Below the pieces are notes generated by a model. It did no database searches, had not been told where the DNA came from, and was given only the letters and a program-made list of their open reading frames with translations. DNA of 64,000 nucleotides, taken from NCBI GenBank assembly GCA_963773315.1, contig CAVZAF010000001.1, positions 1-64,000 on the forward strand, read 5' to 3'. Source of the stretch: DATKAS01 sp963773315. GTDB taxonomy: Bacteria > Actinomycetota > Acidimicrobiia > Acidimicrobiales > DATKAS01. Numbering within the stretch: the stretch's first letter is position 1; each line of letters begins with the position of its first letter. Positions 13,682 through 23,168 of the stretch are shown here, piece by piece. Made by a program: the position numbers and the translations under genes.

Positions 13682-14568
13682 GGCCGGACCTCCGGGAGGA
13701 CCATCGTGCCGATCCCTTCGTCGGTGAAGATCTCGAGCAGCAGGACGTGGGGGATGCGTCCGTCGAGGATGTGCGCTCGACCGACGCCGTGGCGAACCGC
13801 GTGCACGCACGAGCCGACCTTCGGGATCATCCCGCCGGTCAGCGAGCCGTCTGCGATCAGCGCGTCGAGCTCGGTGGCGGTGATCTGGCGGATCAGCGTC
13901 GCCGGGTCGTTCGCGTCACGACGAATGCCCTCGATGTCGGTGAGGTAGACGAGCTTCTCGGCGCCGAGCGCCTCGGCCACGGCGCCCGCGACCACATCCG
14001 CATTGATGTTGTAGGCCTGCCCGTCGGCGCCCGACCCGATCGTCGCGATGACGGGGATCAGGTCCTGCGCGAGCAACCGCTCGAGGATCACGGGGTTCAC
14101 GCGGGCGACCTCACCCACGAAGCCGAGCGCAGGATCCTGCTGGCTCGCCTCGATGAGCCCGGCCGACTCTCCGCTCACCCCGACCGCGAGCGCACCGTGC
14201 ACGTTGATCGCCGACACGATGCCGGGGTTGACCTTCCCGACCAGCACCATGCGAGCGATGTCGATCGTCTCGGCGTCGGTGACCCGCAGCCCGTCGCGAA
14301 ACTCGGGCACCTTGCCCAGCCGGCTCATGAGGTCGCTGATCTGCGGTCCGCCTCCGTGCACGACCACCGGACGCATGCCGACCGCGCGCATCAGCACGAT
14401 GTCCTCCGCGAACAGGCTGAGTGCGGCCGACTCGCCCGACTCGGCGTCGGTCGCCCCGGCGAGCGCGTTGCCGCCGTACTTCACGACGACGGTCTTCCCC
14501 CAGAACCGGCGGATGTAGGGAAGCGCCTCGACGAGCGTCGACGCCTTGACGCCGGGGGTCGTCGTCAC
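13678..14568 (-). CDS. argB: Acetylglutamate kinase
   Basis: Phosphorylates N-acetylglutamate, usually the step inhibited by arginine. Intact, 296 residues. The amino-acid kinase fold shows VVKYGGNALAG (phosphate-binding lysine), RPVVVHGGGPQI, LVGKVNPGIVSAIN, and YNINADVVAGAVAEAL near the ATP site. The N-terminal helix VTTTPGVKASTLVEALPYI resembles that of hexameric, arginine-sensitive kinases, so feedback control is likely. GTG 14568 overlaps the argC stop. argC is followed by argB directly; the usual argJ between them is missing. Confidence 0.95.
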   Translation of the reverse strand: MTTTPGVKASTLVEALPYIRRFWGKTVVVKYGGNALAGATDAESGESAALSLFAEDIVLMRAVGMRPVVVHGGGPQISDLMSRLGKVPEFRDGLRVTDAETIDIARMVLVGKVNPGIVSAINVHGALAVGVSGESAGLIEASQQDPALGFVGEVARVNPVILERLLAQDLIPVIATIGSGADGQAYNINADVVAGAVAEALGAEKLVYLTDIEGIRRDANDPATLIRQITATELDALIADGSLTGGMIPKVGSCVHAVRHGVGRAHILDGRIPHVLLLEIFTDEGIGTMVLPEVRP

Positions 14569-15594
14569 GGGTGAAGTCCGACGGTCGGCAGGCCCGTCGT
14601 CTCGGGGAGGCCGAGCACGAGGTTGGCGCACTGCACCGCGCCGCCCGACGCGCCCTTCACGAGGTTGTCGATCGCGGCGATGACCATGACCCATCCCGTC
14701 CGCGCGTCGAAGCGCGCAGTGAGGTGCACGCAGTTGCTGCCGAGCGTCGCCTTCGTCGAGGGCGGCGCCGGTCGTACGACGACGAACGGCTCGCTCGCAT
14801 ACGCGCGTGCGAGCACCGCGAGCAGCGACTCGGTGGTCGGTGTGGTGCCGTCCGCGGGCCGCGCGTAGCAGGTGGCCAAGATGCCGCGGTTCATCGGCGC
14901 GAGGTGCGGCGTGAAGAGCACCGAGCCACCGATCACCTGCTCCATCTCCGGCGTGTGGCGATGATCGAGGAGGCCGTAGGCGACGAAGTCTTCGTCGACC
15001 GTGCAGAACGCGGTGTTCTCCTTCAGCCCCACGCCCGCGCCCGATACGCCGCTCGCCGCGTCGACGATGATCCCGTTCGGGTCGATCGACGCCTTCGCGC
15101 ACGAGCGGCGCGAGTGCGAGCGAGGCCGCCGTCGGGTAGCACCCCGGGACGGCGACCGCCGTCGAGCCGATGATGGCGTCTCGGTAGAGCTCGGGTAGGC
15201 CGTAGGCGAACTCCGGGAGGAGCTCGGGGCACTGATGCGCCTCGTGGTACCACTGCGGGTAGAGCTCGGGATCGGTGAGCCGGAAGTCCGCCGACAGGTC
15301 GACGATCGCGCCGACCTTCTTGCGCAGCTCGGGGACGATCCCCTGTGCAGCACCGTGAGGCAACGCGAGGAACACGAGGTCGAGCCCCTCGCAGACGTCT
15401 GGCTCGTACTGCGTGAAGACGAGGTTCGGATAGGCCGCCGCGAGGCTCGGGTAGCGAGACGCAGCGAGCTTGCCCGCCTGCGTCTCCCCCGTTGCCACCA
15501 CGACCTCGAACCCGCCATGAAGCGCGCTCAGGCGCAGCAGCTCTGCGCCCGTGTAGCCCGACGCCCCGACGATGCCGATCCGCTTGCTGACCAT
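14565..15594 (-). CDS. argC: N-acetyl-gamma-glutamyl-phosphate reductase
   Basis: NADPH-dependent reduction of N-acetylglutamyl phosphate. The N-terminal Rossmann domain starts KRIGIVGASGYTGAELLRL. The catalytic cysteine sits in AVPGCYPTAASLAL and the histidine in the later HLAPMNRG segment. One frameshift near 15095 lies directly after the cysteine region. About 342 residues, normal. ATG 15594 follows a -10 box by nine bases with no ribosome site, so translation is probably from a leaderless mRNA. It is the first gene of the arg operon. Confidence 0.93.
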
Positions 15595-15603
15595 GAGCGC
15601 ATG

Positions 15604-15632
15604 ATCATACGCTCCTACGCATTATCATGCAA
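15604..15632 (-). promoter_or_regulatory. arg operon promoter with candidate ArgR box
   Basis: Minus strand: -35 TTGCAT (15627-15632), 17-base spacer, -10 TATGAT (15604-15609), nine bases before the argC ATG. The palindromic GCATGATAATGC lies on the -35 and spacer, and ATGATCAT (15601-15608) overlaps the -10. Both resemble the AT-rich, TGCAT-containing half sites that ArgR binds. ArgR bound here would cover the polymerase site. Confidence 0.7.
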
Positions 15633-15683
15633 GGACAAGCGCTCAGGGCGCCGACCCTTGCGCGCAATTGCACAAGGTCGGGC

Positions 15684-18040
15684 TCAGCCGCGGAGCTGCG
15701 CGTCGTGGGCTGCCTCGACCGCCGCGATGCACAGGGCGCGCACCTCACCGACCTCCGCGTCGGTGAGCGTGTGGTCTCCGGCCTGCAGTCTGAGCGCGTA
15801 CGCCAGGCTGCGCGCCCCCTCTCCGACCGACGGCCCACGATAGACGTCGAAGAGACGAAGGTCGACGAGCAGCGGGCCAGCGGCATCGCGCAACGTTCGT
15901 TCGACGTCACCGGCCGGGATCACCTCCGCGACCACGAACGCGAGGTCGATGTCGGAGGACGGGAACCGGCTCACGGGTCGGTACCGACGCTCGGACTTCG
16001 GCAGCGCAAAGAGCCGGTCGAGCTCGAGCTGCACCCAGGCGACGCGATCGTCGATGCCGTGCGCCGCGAGGGCCGCCGGATCGACCTCGCCGACCGCGCC
16101 GAGCTCCCCGCCCTCTCCGAGCAGCAACGTGCGAGTCGGATGCATGCCGGGCCGCTCCCCCGCCGCCACCGCTGCGGCATCCCACCCGAGCGCCGCCGCG
16201 ATTTCGTCCCAGACGGCGCGGGCCGCCCTCGCGTCACGCCCCGCCAGCGCGACCGCGAGCATCTCGCGCTCGTCGGGCAGTGGCTCGCCGGGAAGCGGAA
16301 GGCCGTACACGTGGCCGATCTCGAACAGCGACACGTCATCGTTGCGGTGCGAGGCGTTGTACGCGACCGCCTTCAACAGGCCGGGTAGCAGCGAGGTGCG
16401 GAGCACCGACTCTTCCGTCGCGAGCGGGTTCGTGATCGAGATGCCCGTCGGCGCGAGTCCCGCCCGGCCGAGGTCACCAGGAGCGAGGAACGGATTCGGC
16501 ATCGCCTCGGACGCGCCCAGACCCGACCATCACCTCGCGCAGCAGGCGCCGGTCCTGCTGCACCGCGCTCAACCCGCCCGGGTTCGGCGACTTCGGCACC
16601 GTGCTGCGCGATCCGCGAGTAGCCGTGCATGCGAGCGACCTCTTCGATGAGGTCGACCTCGACGGCGCAGTCGTAGCGCCATGTCGGGATCGTGACGTGC
16701 ACGATGTCGTCGGTCGGACCGGGCTCGACCTCGAAGCCGATCGATCGCAGCAGCCGCGTGATGTCGTCGATGCTCAGACTCGTGCCCAGCAGCGCGTTCA
16801 CACGCGGACGGCGCAGCGGCACAGGTGCGCGCGAGGGCAGCTCGCCGCGCGCGTCGATCTCGCTGTGGAGCTGCGCGTCGGGGCAGGTCAGCCGCAGCAG
16901 CTCGACGAACCTACGCGCCGCGCGGTCGGCGACCTCTGGGTCGGCTCCCCGCTCGAACCGTGTCGACGCTTCTGACCGGAGGGCCAACCGGCCGGCAGTC
17001 GCCGCGATCGTCGGCGGGTCGAACCACGCCATCTCGAGCGCGACGGAGGTCGTGCGCTCGTCGATCTCGGTCGAGAGACCTCCCATCACACCGCCAATGC
17101 CGATCGCGACGTCGTTGCCGTCGCAGATCAAGACGTCGGACGCGGTCACCTCGCGCTCCACCTCGTCGAGCGTGACGATCTTCTCGCCGTCGCGTGCCTT
17201 GCGGATGCGGAAGCCACCGCCCTCGAGCTTCGCGAGGTCGTACGTGTGGTTCGGCTGCCCGAGCTCGAGCATCACGTAGTTCGAGACGTCGACGACGTTG
17301 TTGATCGGGCGCATGCCTGCGCGGGTCAGCCGGTCGGCCATCCACGTCGGCGACTCGGTGACGCGCACACCGGTGATCACCGCGCGGTGAACCGCCCGCA
17401 GCCCTTCTCGTCGACGATCGTGACGTCGACACCGGTCGATGGTCCCGCGATCTCCACCGCTGGGTCGGGCAACGTCGAGCGGCACGCCGAGCCGAGCGGC
17501 GAGGTCACGCGCGACACCCGCATGCGAGTACGCGTCGGGGCGGTTGCGGGTCAGGTCGAGGTCGAACACGACGTCGGCATCGACAGCGAGCGCTTCCCAC
17601 AGCGGCGCGCCGAGCGGCAGGTCGGCCGGGAGGATGAAGATGCCGCCCGACTCGGCGCCGAACCCGATCTCGACGGGCGAGCAGAGCATGCCGTTCGAAG
17701 GCTCGCCGAGGATCTTCCGCCGCCCGATCTTCATGCCGTTCGGCATGGTCGTGCCGACCGTCGCGAGCGGCACGAGGTCGCCGACCTGCATGTTGAACGC
17801 GCCGCACCACACCTGAAGCGCCTCGCCGTCGCCCGTGTCGACGTCGACGCGCTGCACGTGGTTCGCGTCGGGATGGGGTCGGAGCGCGAGCACCTTGGCC
17901 ACGACCACGCCTTCGACCGGCTGGCCGACCGCGTCGACGTCGTCCACCGCGAGGCCGAGGTCGTTCATCAGCTCCGCGAGCGCGTCGGCATCGTCGCCGA
18001 CAGGCGCGAGCTCGTGCAGCCACGACAGCACGACTTTCAT
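15684..18040 (-). CDS. pheT: Phenylalanine-tRNA ligase, beta subunit
   Basis: Structural and editing subunit of the alpha2-beta2 enzyme. The N-terminal tRNA-binding domain includes LRPHPDANHVQRVDVDTG. The B3/B4 editing domain and B5 domain follow (RPINNVVDVSNYVMLELGQP, FDLDLTRNRPDAYSH). The anticodon-binding FDX-ACB domain ends the protein (VSRFPSSDIDLAFVV). ATG at 18040 gives MKVVLSWLHELAP, the standard start. About 785 residues, as expected. The frame is disturbed near 17460 and 17395 (which restore each other), near 16600 and near 16510. It follows pheS by 16 bases. Confidence 0.93.
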
Positions 18041-18056
18041 GAGACGAGGCCACGCA

Positions 18057-19055
18057 TCAGAACTGCCTCAGGAACCGGATGTCGTTGGTGAACATCTCGC
18101 GCAGGTCGTCGATGCCGTGCCGCGCGAGAGGCAACCGGTCGGTGCCGAAGCCGAATGCGAAGCCGCTCCAGTCTTCGGGGTCGATGCCACAGTTCCGCAA
18201 CACGTTCGGATGGACCATGCCGCACCCGCCGAGCTCGAGCCACGACCCGTCGGGGCGCTGAATGTCGTACTCGGCAGACGGCTCGGTGAACGGGAAGTAC
18301 GACGGCCGCAGGCGCGAGCGGAAGTCACGACCGAAGTACGCCTTCGTGAACTGATCGATCGTGCCGGAGAGATCGCCGAACGTGATGTCGCGATCGATGA
18401 CGAGCCCCTCGATCTGGTGGAAGACCGGCATGTGCGTCGAGTCCCTGGTGTCACGCCGGAACACGCGGCCCGGCATGATCGTGTAGATCGGCGGCGGCTG
18501 GGACTGCATCACACGGATCTGCACCGGCGACGTGTGCGTGCGCAGCACGACGCTGCCCGGGTCGCCGAGATCGACGAAGAGCGTGTCCCACATGCTGCGC
18601 GCCGGATGCTCGGGCGGCATGTTGAGCGCAGTGAAGTTGTTCCAGTCGCTCTCGACTTCGGGACCTTCGCTCACCGTGAAGCCGAGGCCGACGAACACAT
18701 CCTCGAGGTGGTTGTGCGTCTGGGTGACGAGGTGCAGGTGCCCGCGATGCGGTCGCGTGAGCACCTCGGTCAGATCGAGTCGCTCACTCGCGATCCGCTC
18801 GTTACGGCCCAGCATCTCGATCGCCGCGCGGCGCTGCGCCAGCGCGTCGGACACCCGAGCCGTCGCCTCGTTGAGCGCCTGGCCTGCCAGTTTGCGCTGC
18901 TCGGGCTCGAGCGAGCCGAGGCGGCTCTTCAGCGTGCCGAGCTCGGACCGCTTGCCGACGAGGTCGTTCTCGATGCCGGTCAGCGCGTCGACGGTCGAGA
19001 CCTCACCGAGGCGGGCAAGCGCGCCCTCAGCAGCCTCACGGATCTCATCGATCAT
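18057..19055 (-). CDS. pheS: Phenylalanine-tRNA ligase, alpha subunit
   Basis: Catalytic subunit, class II. Intact, 332 residues. N-terminal coiled coil (residues 1-85), then motif 1 around FTVSEGPEVESDWNNFTALN, motif 2 around RVFRRDTRDSTHMPVFHQIE and motif 3 at GFGTDRLPLARHGI. The phenylalanine-specific GGCGMVHPNVL is present. The ATG at 19055 is the first start giving the family N-terminus MIDEIREAAEGAL. A possible -10 TTTACT lies eight bases upstream (19064-19069). Just before it is a direct repeat GAACTCGATTCA (19090-19101 and 19105-19116). Confidence 0.95.
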   Translation of the reverse strand: MIDEIREAAEGALARLGEVSTVDALTGIENDLVGKRSELGTLKSRLGSLEPEQRKLAGQALNEATARVSDALAQRRAAIEMLGRNERIASERLDLTEVLTRPHRGHLHLVTQTHNHLEDVFVGLGFTVSEGPEVESDWNNFTALNMPPEHPARSMWDTLFVDLGDPGSVVLRTHTSPVQIRVMQSQPPPIYTIMPGRVFRRDTRDSTHMPVFHQIEGLVIDRDITFGDLSGTIDQFTKAYFGRDFRSRLRPSYFPFTEPSAEYDIQRPDGSWLELGGCGMVHPNVLRNCGIDPEDWSGFAFGFGTDRLPLARHGIDDLREMFTNDIRFLRQF

Positions 19056-19113
19056 GGAGCGCAAGTAAAGCAAAGGCGCGTGCGGCGATGAACTCGATTC
19101 ATGCGAACTCGAT

Positions 19114-19873
19114 TCACGGGACGCGCCGCTGCCGGGCGACCTCGAAGCACAGCACTGCGGCCGCCATCGCGACGTTGAGGGACTCAGACCGACCGACGAT
19201 CGGGATCGACACCATCTCGTCGACCGACGTTGCCACATCCACACCGAGGCCTTGAGCCTCGCTGCCGAGCACCACTGCGACAGGCGCGGTCAGATCCACG
19301 TCGTCGTAGCGGTGTGACGCGGATGCGCTCGTCCCGACCCGGCGCATGCCCCAGCTGCCAATGAGTCCGAGCACTGACGCGGCGTCCGGCGCACGCACGA
19401 GCCGAGTGAAGAACAGCGCGCCGGCCGTCGCTCGCACGCACTTCGGGTTGAAGACGTCGACGCCTCCGCCGACGACCACCGCGTCGGCACCGGCCGATTC
19501 AGCCGCACGGATGATCGTGCCCAGGTTGCCGGGATCGGAGATCGCATCGAGGACGACGAGGAACGTGGCCTCGCGGAGGTCTTCGATCGCGACCACTCGC
19601 TGGCGGCCGACCGCGATCATCGGCCGCGGCGTGACGGTGGTCGCCACCCGCTCGAGCACTCCGTCGGCGACGACGGTCAGCGGCACGTCATCGACGTCGA
19701 TCGTCGCGCCCTCGCCTACGTAGATGTCCTCGAGGGGCCACCGGCGCGGACGGCTTCGCGCACGAGCACTGGTCCCTCGATCAGGAAGACCTCCCTCTTG
19801 CTCGCGCGCGCCGCGGTCACGGGCGAGTCGCCGCAGACGCTGGATCTGCGGATGGCGCGCGCCGAGTGGGGTC
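19114..19873 (-). CDS. SpoU-family rRNA/tRNA 2'-O-methyltransferase
   Basis: Likely ribose methyltransferase for 23S rRNA (RlmB/TsnR-like) or tRNA. The three SPOUT motifs are clear: DAISDPGNLGTIIRAAESAG, VLGSEAQGL and IPIVGRSESLNVAMAAAV. These form the knot that binds S-adenosylmethionine. The N-terminal substrate-binding domain reads LRRLARDRGAREQEG then, after a frameshift near 19790, VFLIEGPVLVREAVRAG. The start is unclear: the frame opens right at the rplT stop, with only CTG at the overlap. Position next to rplT, rpmI and infC fits a ribosome-maturation role. About 250 residues. Confidence 0.85.
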
Positions 19874-20270
19874 AGGAGGCCTGCTGCGCCTTGGCTGACT
19901 CGTTTGCCGCTTTCTCGTCGACCGCGGCCTTGGCGCGCTCGACGAGCGCACCGAACGCCGCCGGATCGGTCACGGCGAGATCGGCGAGCACCTTGCGGTC
20001 GACCTCGATGCCCGCGGTGTGCAAGCCGTCGATGAAGCGGTTGTAGCTGAGCCCGTGCTGGCGGCACCCGGCGTTGATCCGCTGGATCCACAGCCGCCGG
20101 AAGTCACCCTTGCGAGCGCGACGGTCGCGGTAGGCGTACTGCAGGCTGTGCATGACCTGCTCGTTGGCGGAGCGGTACGAGCGGCTCTTGTTGCCGTAGT
20201 AGCCCTTGGCGCGCTCGAGGACGGCACGACGGTGCTTCTTGCTGGCGACGGCGCGCTTGACCCTGGCCAT
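19872..20270 (-). CDS. rplT: 50S ribosomal protein L20
   Basis: Early-assembly 23S-binding protein. Intact, 132 residues. MARVKRAVASKKHRRAVLER and the conserved GYYGNKSRSYRSANEQV and RRLWIQRINAGCRQHGLSY are diagnostic. It has an acidic-alanine tail beyond the usual 117-120 residues (EKAANESAKAQQAS). A GGAG site lies upstream (AAAAGGAGTCAGCA before the ATG). In the standard order infC-rpmI-rplT. Confidence 0.97.
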   Translation of the reverse strand: MARVKRAVASKKHRRAVLERAKGYYGNKSRSYRSANEQVMHSLQYAYRDRRARKGDFRRLWIQRINAGCRQHGLSYNRFIDGLHTAGIEVDRKVLADLAVTDPAAFGALVERAKAAVDEKAANESAKAQQAS

Positions 20271-20313
20271 TGCTGACTCCTTTTCTGCGAGAGGGGAAGA
20301 AGACGGATGAGGA

Positions 20314-20512
20314 CTAGCGCTCGCCGAGCAGGCGCTTGATGCGAGGAGCGTCGCTCGAGTTGACCTCGATCTCGCCCTTCAGCCGCCGGGTGCGCGTCGA
20401 GGGCTTGGCCTCGAACAGGTGCTGTCGGTTCGCGCGCTCGACGCAGCAGCTTGCCGCTGCCCGTCTTCTTGAAGCGCTTGGCCGCGCCTCTGTGGGTCTT
20501 CATCTTCGGCAT
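20314..20512 (-). CDS. rpmI: 50S ribosomal protein L35
   Basis: Small basic ribosomal protein. MPKMKTHRGAAKRFKKTGSG is diagnostic. After KLLRR a single-base shift near 20440 moves to the frame ending PRIKRLLGER and a TAG at 20314. Total about 65 residues, as expected. Any annotation that follows one frame will give a false C-terminus. Confidence 0.93.
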
Positions 20513-20537
20513 CGTCTTCTTCTCCTGGTCGGCGGTC

Positions 20538-21152
20538 TTACGCGGGGGTGTCCTGCGCTGCCGTCTCGTCAGCCGGTTCAGCCGGCCGATCGTCTCTCTC
20601 TTTCGCTGGCTCTTTCTTCGCCGCCTGCGCCTTGCGGTCGGGCGCGAGCACCATCGTCATGTTCCGCCCGTCGAGCTTCGGCGAGGCCTCGATCTTGGCG
20701 ACGCCTGCGACCTTCTCGGCGACTTCCTCCAAGATCTTCATGCCGAGCTCCGGGTGGTACACCTCCCGGCCTCGGAACATGATCGTCACCTTCACCTTGT
20801 GGCCCTCGCCGAGGAACTCCTCGATCTTGCGGGTCTTGGTGTCGAAGTCGCCTTGTCCGATCTTCGGTCGGTACTTCATCTCCTTGATCGAGATGCTGCT
20901 GCTCTTGCGCCGAGACTCCTTGGCCCGCTGGGCTTCCTCGTACTTGAACTTGCCGTAGTCGAGGACCTTGCAGACGGGCGGGTTGGCGTCAGGCGCAACC
21001 TCGACGAGGTCGAGGTCGAGCTCGCGGGCGATGTGAAGTGCCTCGGGCAGCGGCTTGATGCCGAGCTGCGCTCCCTCTGGTCCGATGAGACGAACCTCGC
21101 GGGCTCGGATGCGGTCGTTGATCCGAGGCTCGTTGGACGCCGGCGTGACTAT
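20538..21152 (-). CDS. infC: Translation initiation factor IF-3
   Basis: Binds 30S and discriminates against non-standard start codons. NEPRINDRIRAREVRLIGPE opens the N-domain; IKEMKYRPKIGQGDFDTKTR and the FRGREVYHPELGMKIL region form the C-domain. A charged tail of about 30 residues follows. In the frame of NEPRIND the only start-like codon after the upstream TGA is ATA at 21152, nine bases after GGAG. E. coli infC also uses a rare start (AUU) so that IF-3 controls itself. The alternative is GTG at 21162 (VSTNSHAGV) plus one frameshift, which cannot be excluded in this error-rich sequence. About 204 residues. Confidence 0.92.
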   Translation of the reverse strand: MVTPASNEPRINDRIRAREVRLIGPEGAQLGIKPLPEALHIARELDLDLVEVAPDANPPVCKVLDYGKFKYEEAQRAKESRRKSSSISIKEMKYRPKIGQGDFDTKTRKIEEFLGEGHKVKVTIMFRGREVYHPELGMKILEEVAEKVAGVAKIEASPKLDGRNMTMVLAPDRKAQAAKKEPAKERDDRPAEPADETAAQDTPA

Positions 21153-21416
21153 TGGTGCTCACTCCGTAGCAAGGGATGCTCCTCCCGGTTGCGAATACGG
21201 CGATCAGGAAAAGCCGACGCCGACGCACCAAGAGCCACCCACTGCATCGATTCGGTGCATGCGACGGGGGTCTGGAGCACTTCGGTCGACCACGGCGCGC
21301 CGGGTGATCGCTGGCGATCTGGCGGCCGGGTGGGGCGCTGTCACACCGTGGGAAGCCCCACGCCGCGGCAGCACTGCCCGCTTTCCGAGTTCAGTTGTCC
21401 CGTTAGGGTAACGCAG
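21153..21416. promoter_or_regulatory. Divergent intergenic region, infC and DUF1844 gene
   Basis: 264 bases between two genes that point away from each other. On the plus strand TAGGGT (21404-21409) lies seven bases before the GTG of the DUF1844 gene, a leaderless arrangement. The infC transcript would have a long leader with GC-rich inverted segments (for example around 21297-21325) that could fold, but I see no clear terminator or known riboswitch. Confidence 0.5.
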
Positions 21417-21816
21417 GTGAGCAGCCTTTGGACACCCGGGGGCGAACACCCAGTCGATCGCAGAGCCGACGACCGCATCAGCCGGCGCCCTCGAGGCCGA
21501 GTCGGAGTCCGAGGCAGGGCCGGAGTCCGAGGCAGAGGCCGAGATCCGCGCCGAGCTCGACGAAGTGCGTCGCCAGCTCGCCCAGGTGCCGCCGGAGGTC
21601 GTGATCGCGAACCACGCGATGGGCCTCTACGAGCTCGCGGCGATCCACCTCAGCCAGGATCCGCCGAGCGCCCCGGCCGCCGCGCTGGCCATCGACGCCA
21701 TGGGGGCCCTGGTCGACGGCCTCGCCGGGCGCCTCGGTGACGCGGAGCCCACGCTTCGCGATGCACTGTCGCAGCTCAGGCTCATCTTCGTGCAGCTCAC
21801 CTCCGGGTCGAGCTGA
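21417..21816 (+). CDS. DUF1844 family protein
   Basis: The only plus-strand gene in the window. The C-terminal 80 residues carry the DUF1844 pattern: NHAMGLYELAAIHL, then alanine-rich helices and LRDALSQLRLIFVQLTS. The N-terminal part is acidic with SESEAGPESEAEAE. A frameshift near 21480 is needed to join the GTG start (VSSLWTPGGEH) to this part. Function is unknown; the family is common near infC-rplT in actinobacteria. Its 3' end overlaps the opposing alkyltransferase-like gene by 20 bases. Confidence 0.78.
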
Positions 21817-22096
21817 GCACCACCCGGCCGTTCCTGAGCTCCACCCCCTCCGCCTTCAGCCGCCGTGCATGCTCGGTCTCGTGGCCGGGCACCAATCGGC
21901 CGCTGGCGGTGACGACTCGCCACCAGGGCCAGTCCGCGTCGACGGTCGCGAGGAGCCGGCCGACAGCCCGGGCCGCACCCGGCCGTCCTGCCTCCTCCGC
22001 CACTTCGCCGTAGGTGACGACCTCTCCCGGCCGGAGGCGCCGCAGCACGGCGTCGACCCGATCCTCGAAGGGCCGATCCTCGGGACGCGCCGTCAC
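21797..22096 (-). CDS. Alkyltransferase-like protein (ATL)
   Basis: Related to O6-methylguanine-DNA methyltransferase but without the catalytic cysteine. The DNA-binding helix GEVVTYGEVAEEAGRPGAAR and the arginine finger region are present; where MGMT has PCHRV, this protein has PWWRV. ATL proteins bind alkylated guanine and hand it to nucleotide excision repair; that role is inferred from the family. 99 residues from GTG 22096, which overlaps the upstream stop as GTGA. The final bases overlap the end of the convergent DUF1844 gene. Confidence 0.85.
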   Translation of the reverse strand: MTARPEDRPFEDRVDAVLRRLRPGEVVTYGEVAEEAGRPGAARAVGRLLATVDADWPWWRVVTASGRLVPGHETEHARRLKAEGVELRNGRVVLSSTRR

Positions 22097-23158
22097 TCCT
22101 CGGAGTCGGGCGACCGCAAGGCCAGGATCTGCTGGAGGTGCGCGGCGTCGTGGTTCGCGAACCACGTGCCGAGCTCGATGATCGTGGCGCGGCCGTTGAG
22201 CACCTTCACCCGGTCACCCCAGGCGCCGTCGGTGTCGAGGTTGCCGAGCAAGTCGAGCGCTCGCCCGACCTCGTGCCGGAACGTCGACACGATCTCGTCG
22301 ATCGAGTGCTCGCGCCACGAGCGCTCACGCGTGAGCAGCCACGGGACCTTCTCGGCGACCTCGGGATCGGCCGGCCCGAGGTTGAGGTGCACGCGCAGCC
22401 GATCGTTGAAGATCGTCGCCACATCCACCATGTGCCCGGCGATCTCGACGATGCACCACTCACCCGCGCCGGGCTCACGGAGCAGCACCTCATCGGGCAC
22501 TCCCGAAACGGCCTCGGCGAGACGATCGGGATCGCCGCGAAGCATCTCGACGATCTCGCCAGGACGTCGGCGGCCCAGGTTCTCGTCCGACTTCATGAAG
22601 AACGGGAAGTAGCCCACGAACTCGGGCGGCAGCGCGCCGCACAGGGGGCACGCCTCGCCGGTGCCCGCCTCGGTGATGCGGCCGCAACCGGTGCACACGA
22701 AGAGGTACGGGGCGACGTCCGATTCGAGGATGTCGCGATTGCGCATCAGGCTCGTGGCACCGGCGTCGAGCACGCGCGCGGTCTCATGCGTGGCGTGGAG
22801 CAGCCGCGTGAGCCGCTCGGCGACCGGGCGGTCACCCGCCCGTTCGGCCTCGTGGACGAGCTCGCCGAGCATCGCGGCGGCTTGGTGCTGGTGCTCGCGC
22901 TCCTGCGCGCAGCCGATCAGATGACGGCATGCCTCCTGCCGCCATCCGCTCGAGCTCGAGCGCACGCACTCGGCTGGAGTGCGCCGCAGCCCGCAGCAGC
23001 TTCGCGATGTTGAAGCGACCCTCGTCGATGGCGCGCTCGGCCGCTGCGAGGCTCGCGACGGCCGCCCGCTGGTCGAGCGCGGCCTGATCACCGAGCGCCG
23101 CGGCGAGGTGAGTGCCGTCGGGGTCTGGGTTCCAGTCCGGGGCCGCGTCGTCGGTCAT
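22093..23158 (-). CDS. Ferritin-like / zinc ribbon / DinB-like fusion
   Basis: An uncommon arrangement of about 355 residues. Residues 1-165 look like a helical rubrerythrin-type bundle (AERAIDEGRFNIAKLLRAAA and HQAAAMLGELVHEAERAG). About residues 175-200 form a rubredoxin-like zinc ribbon, CTGCGRI and CPLCGALPPEFVGY. The rest resembles a DinB four-helix domain (AEAVSGVPDEVLL, GEWCIVEIAGHMVDVATIFND, HDAAHLQQILAL) with histidines placed to bind a metal. One frameshift near 22925. Function unknown; a metal-dependent stress or thiol role is inference only. It precedes the ATL gene and follows the cold-shock gene by ten bases. Confidence 0.75.
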
Positions 23159-23168
23159 GGGTCGTCGC

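Noticed and set aside
12511..15594. Reading the arg genes as pseudogenes
   Set aside because: Each break is one base, the rest of every gene is conserved, and overlapping starts and stops are intact.
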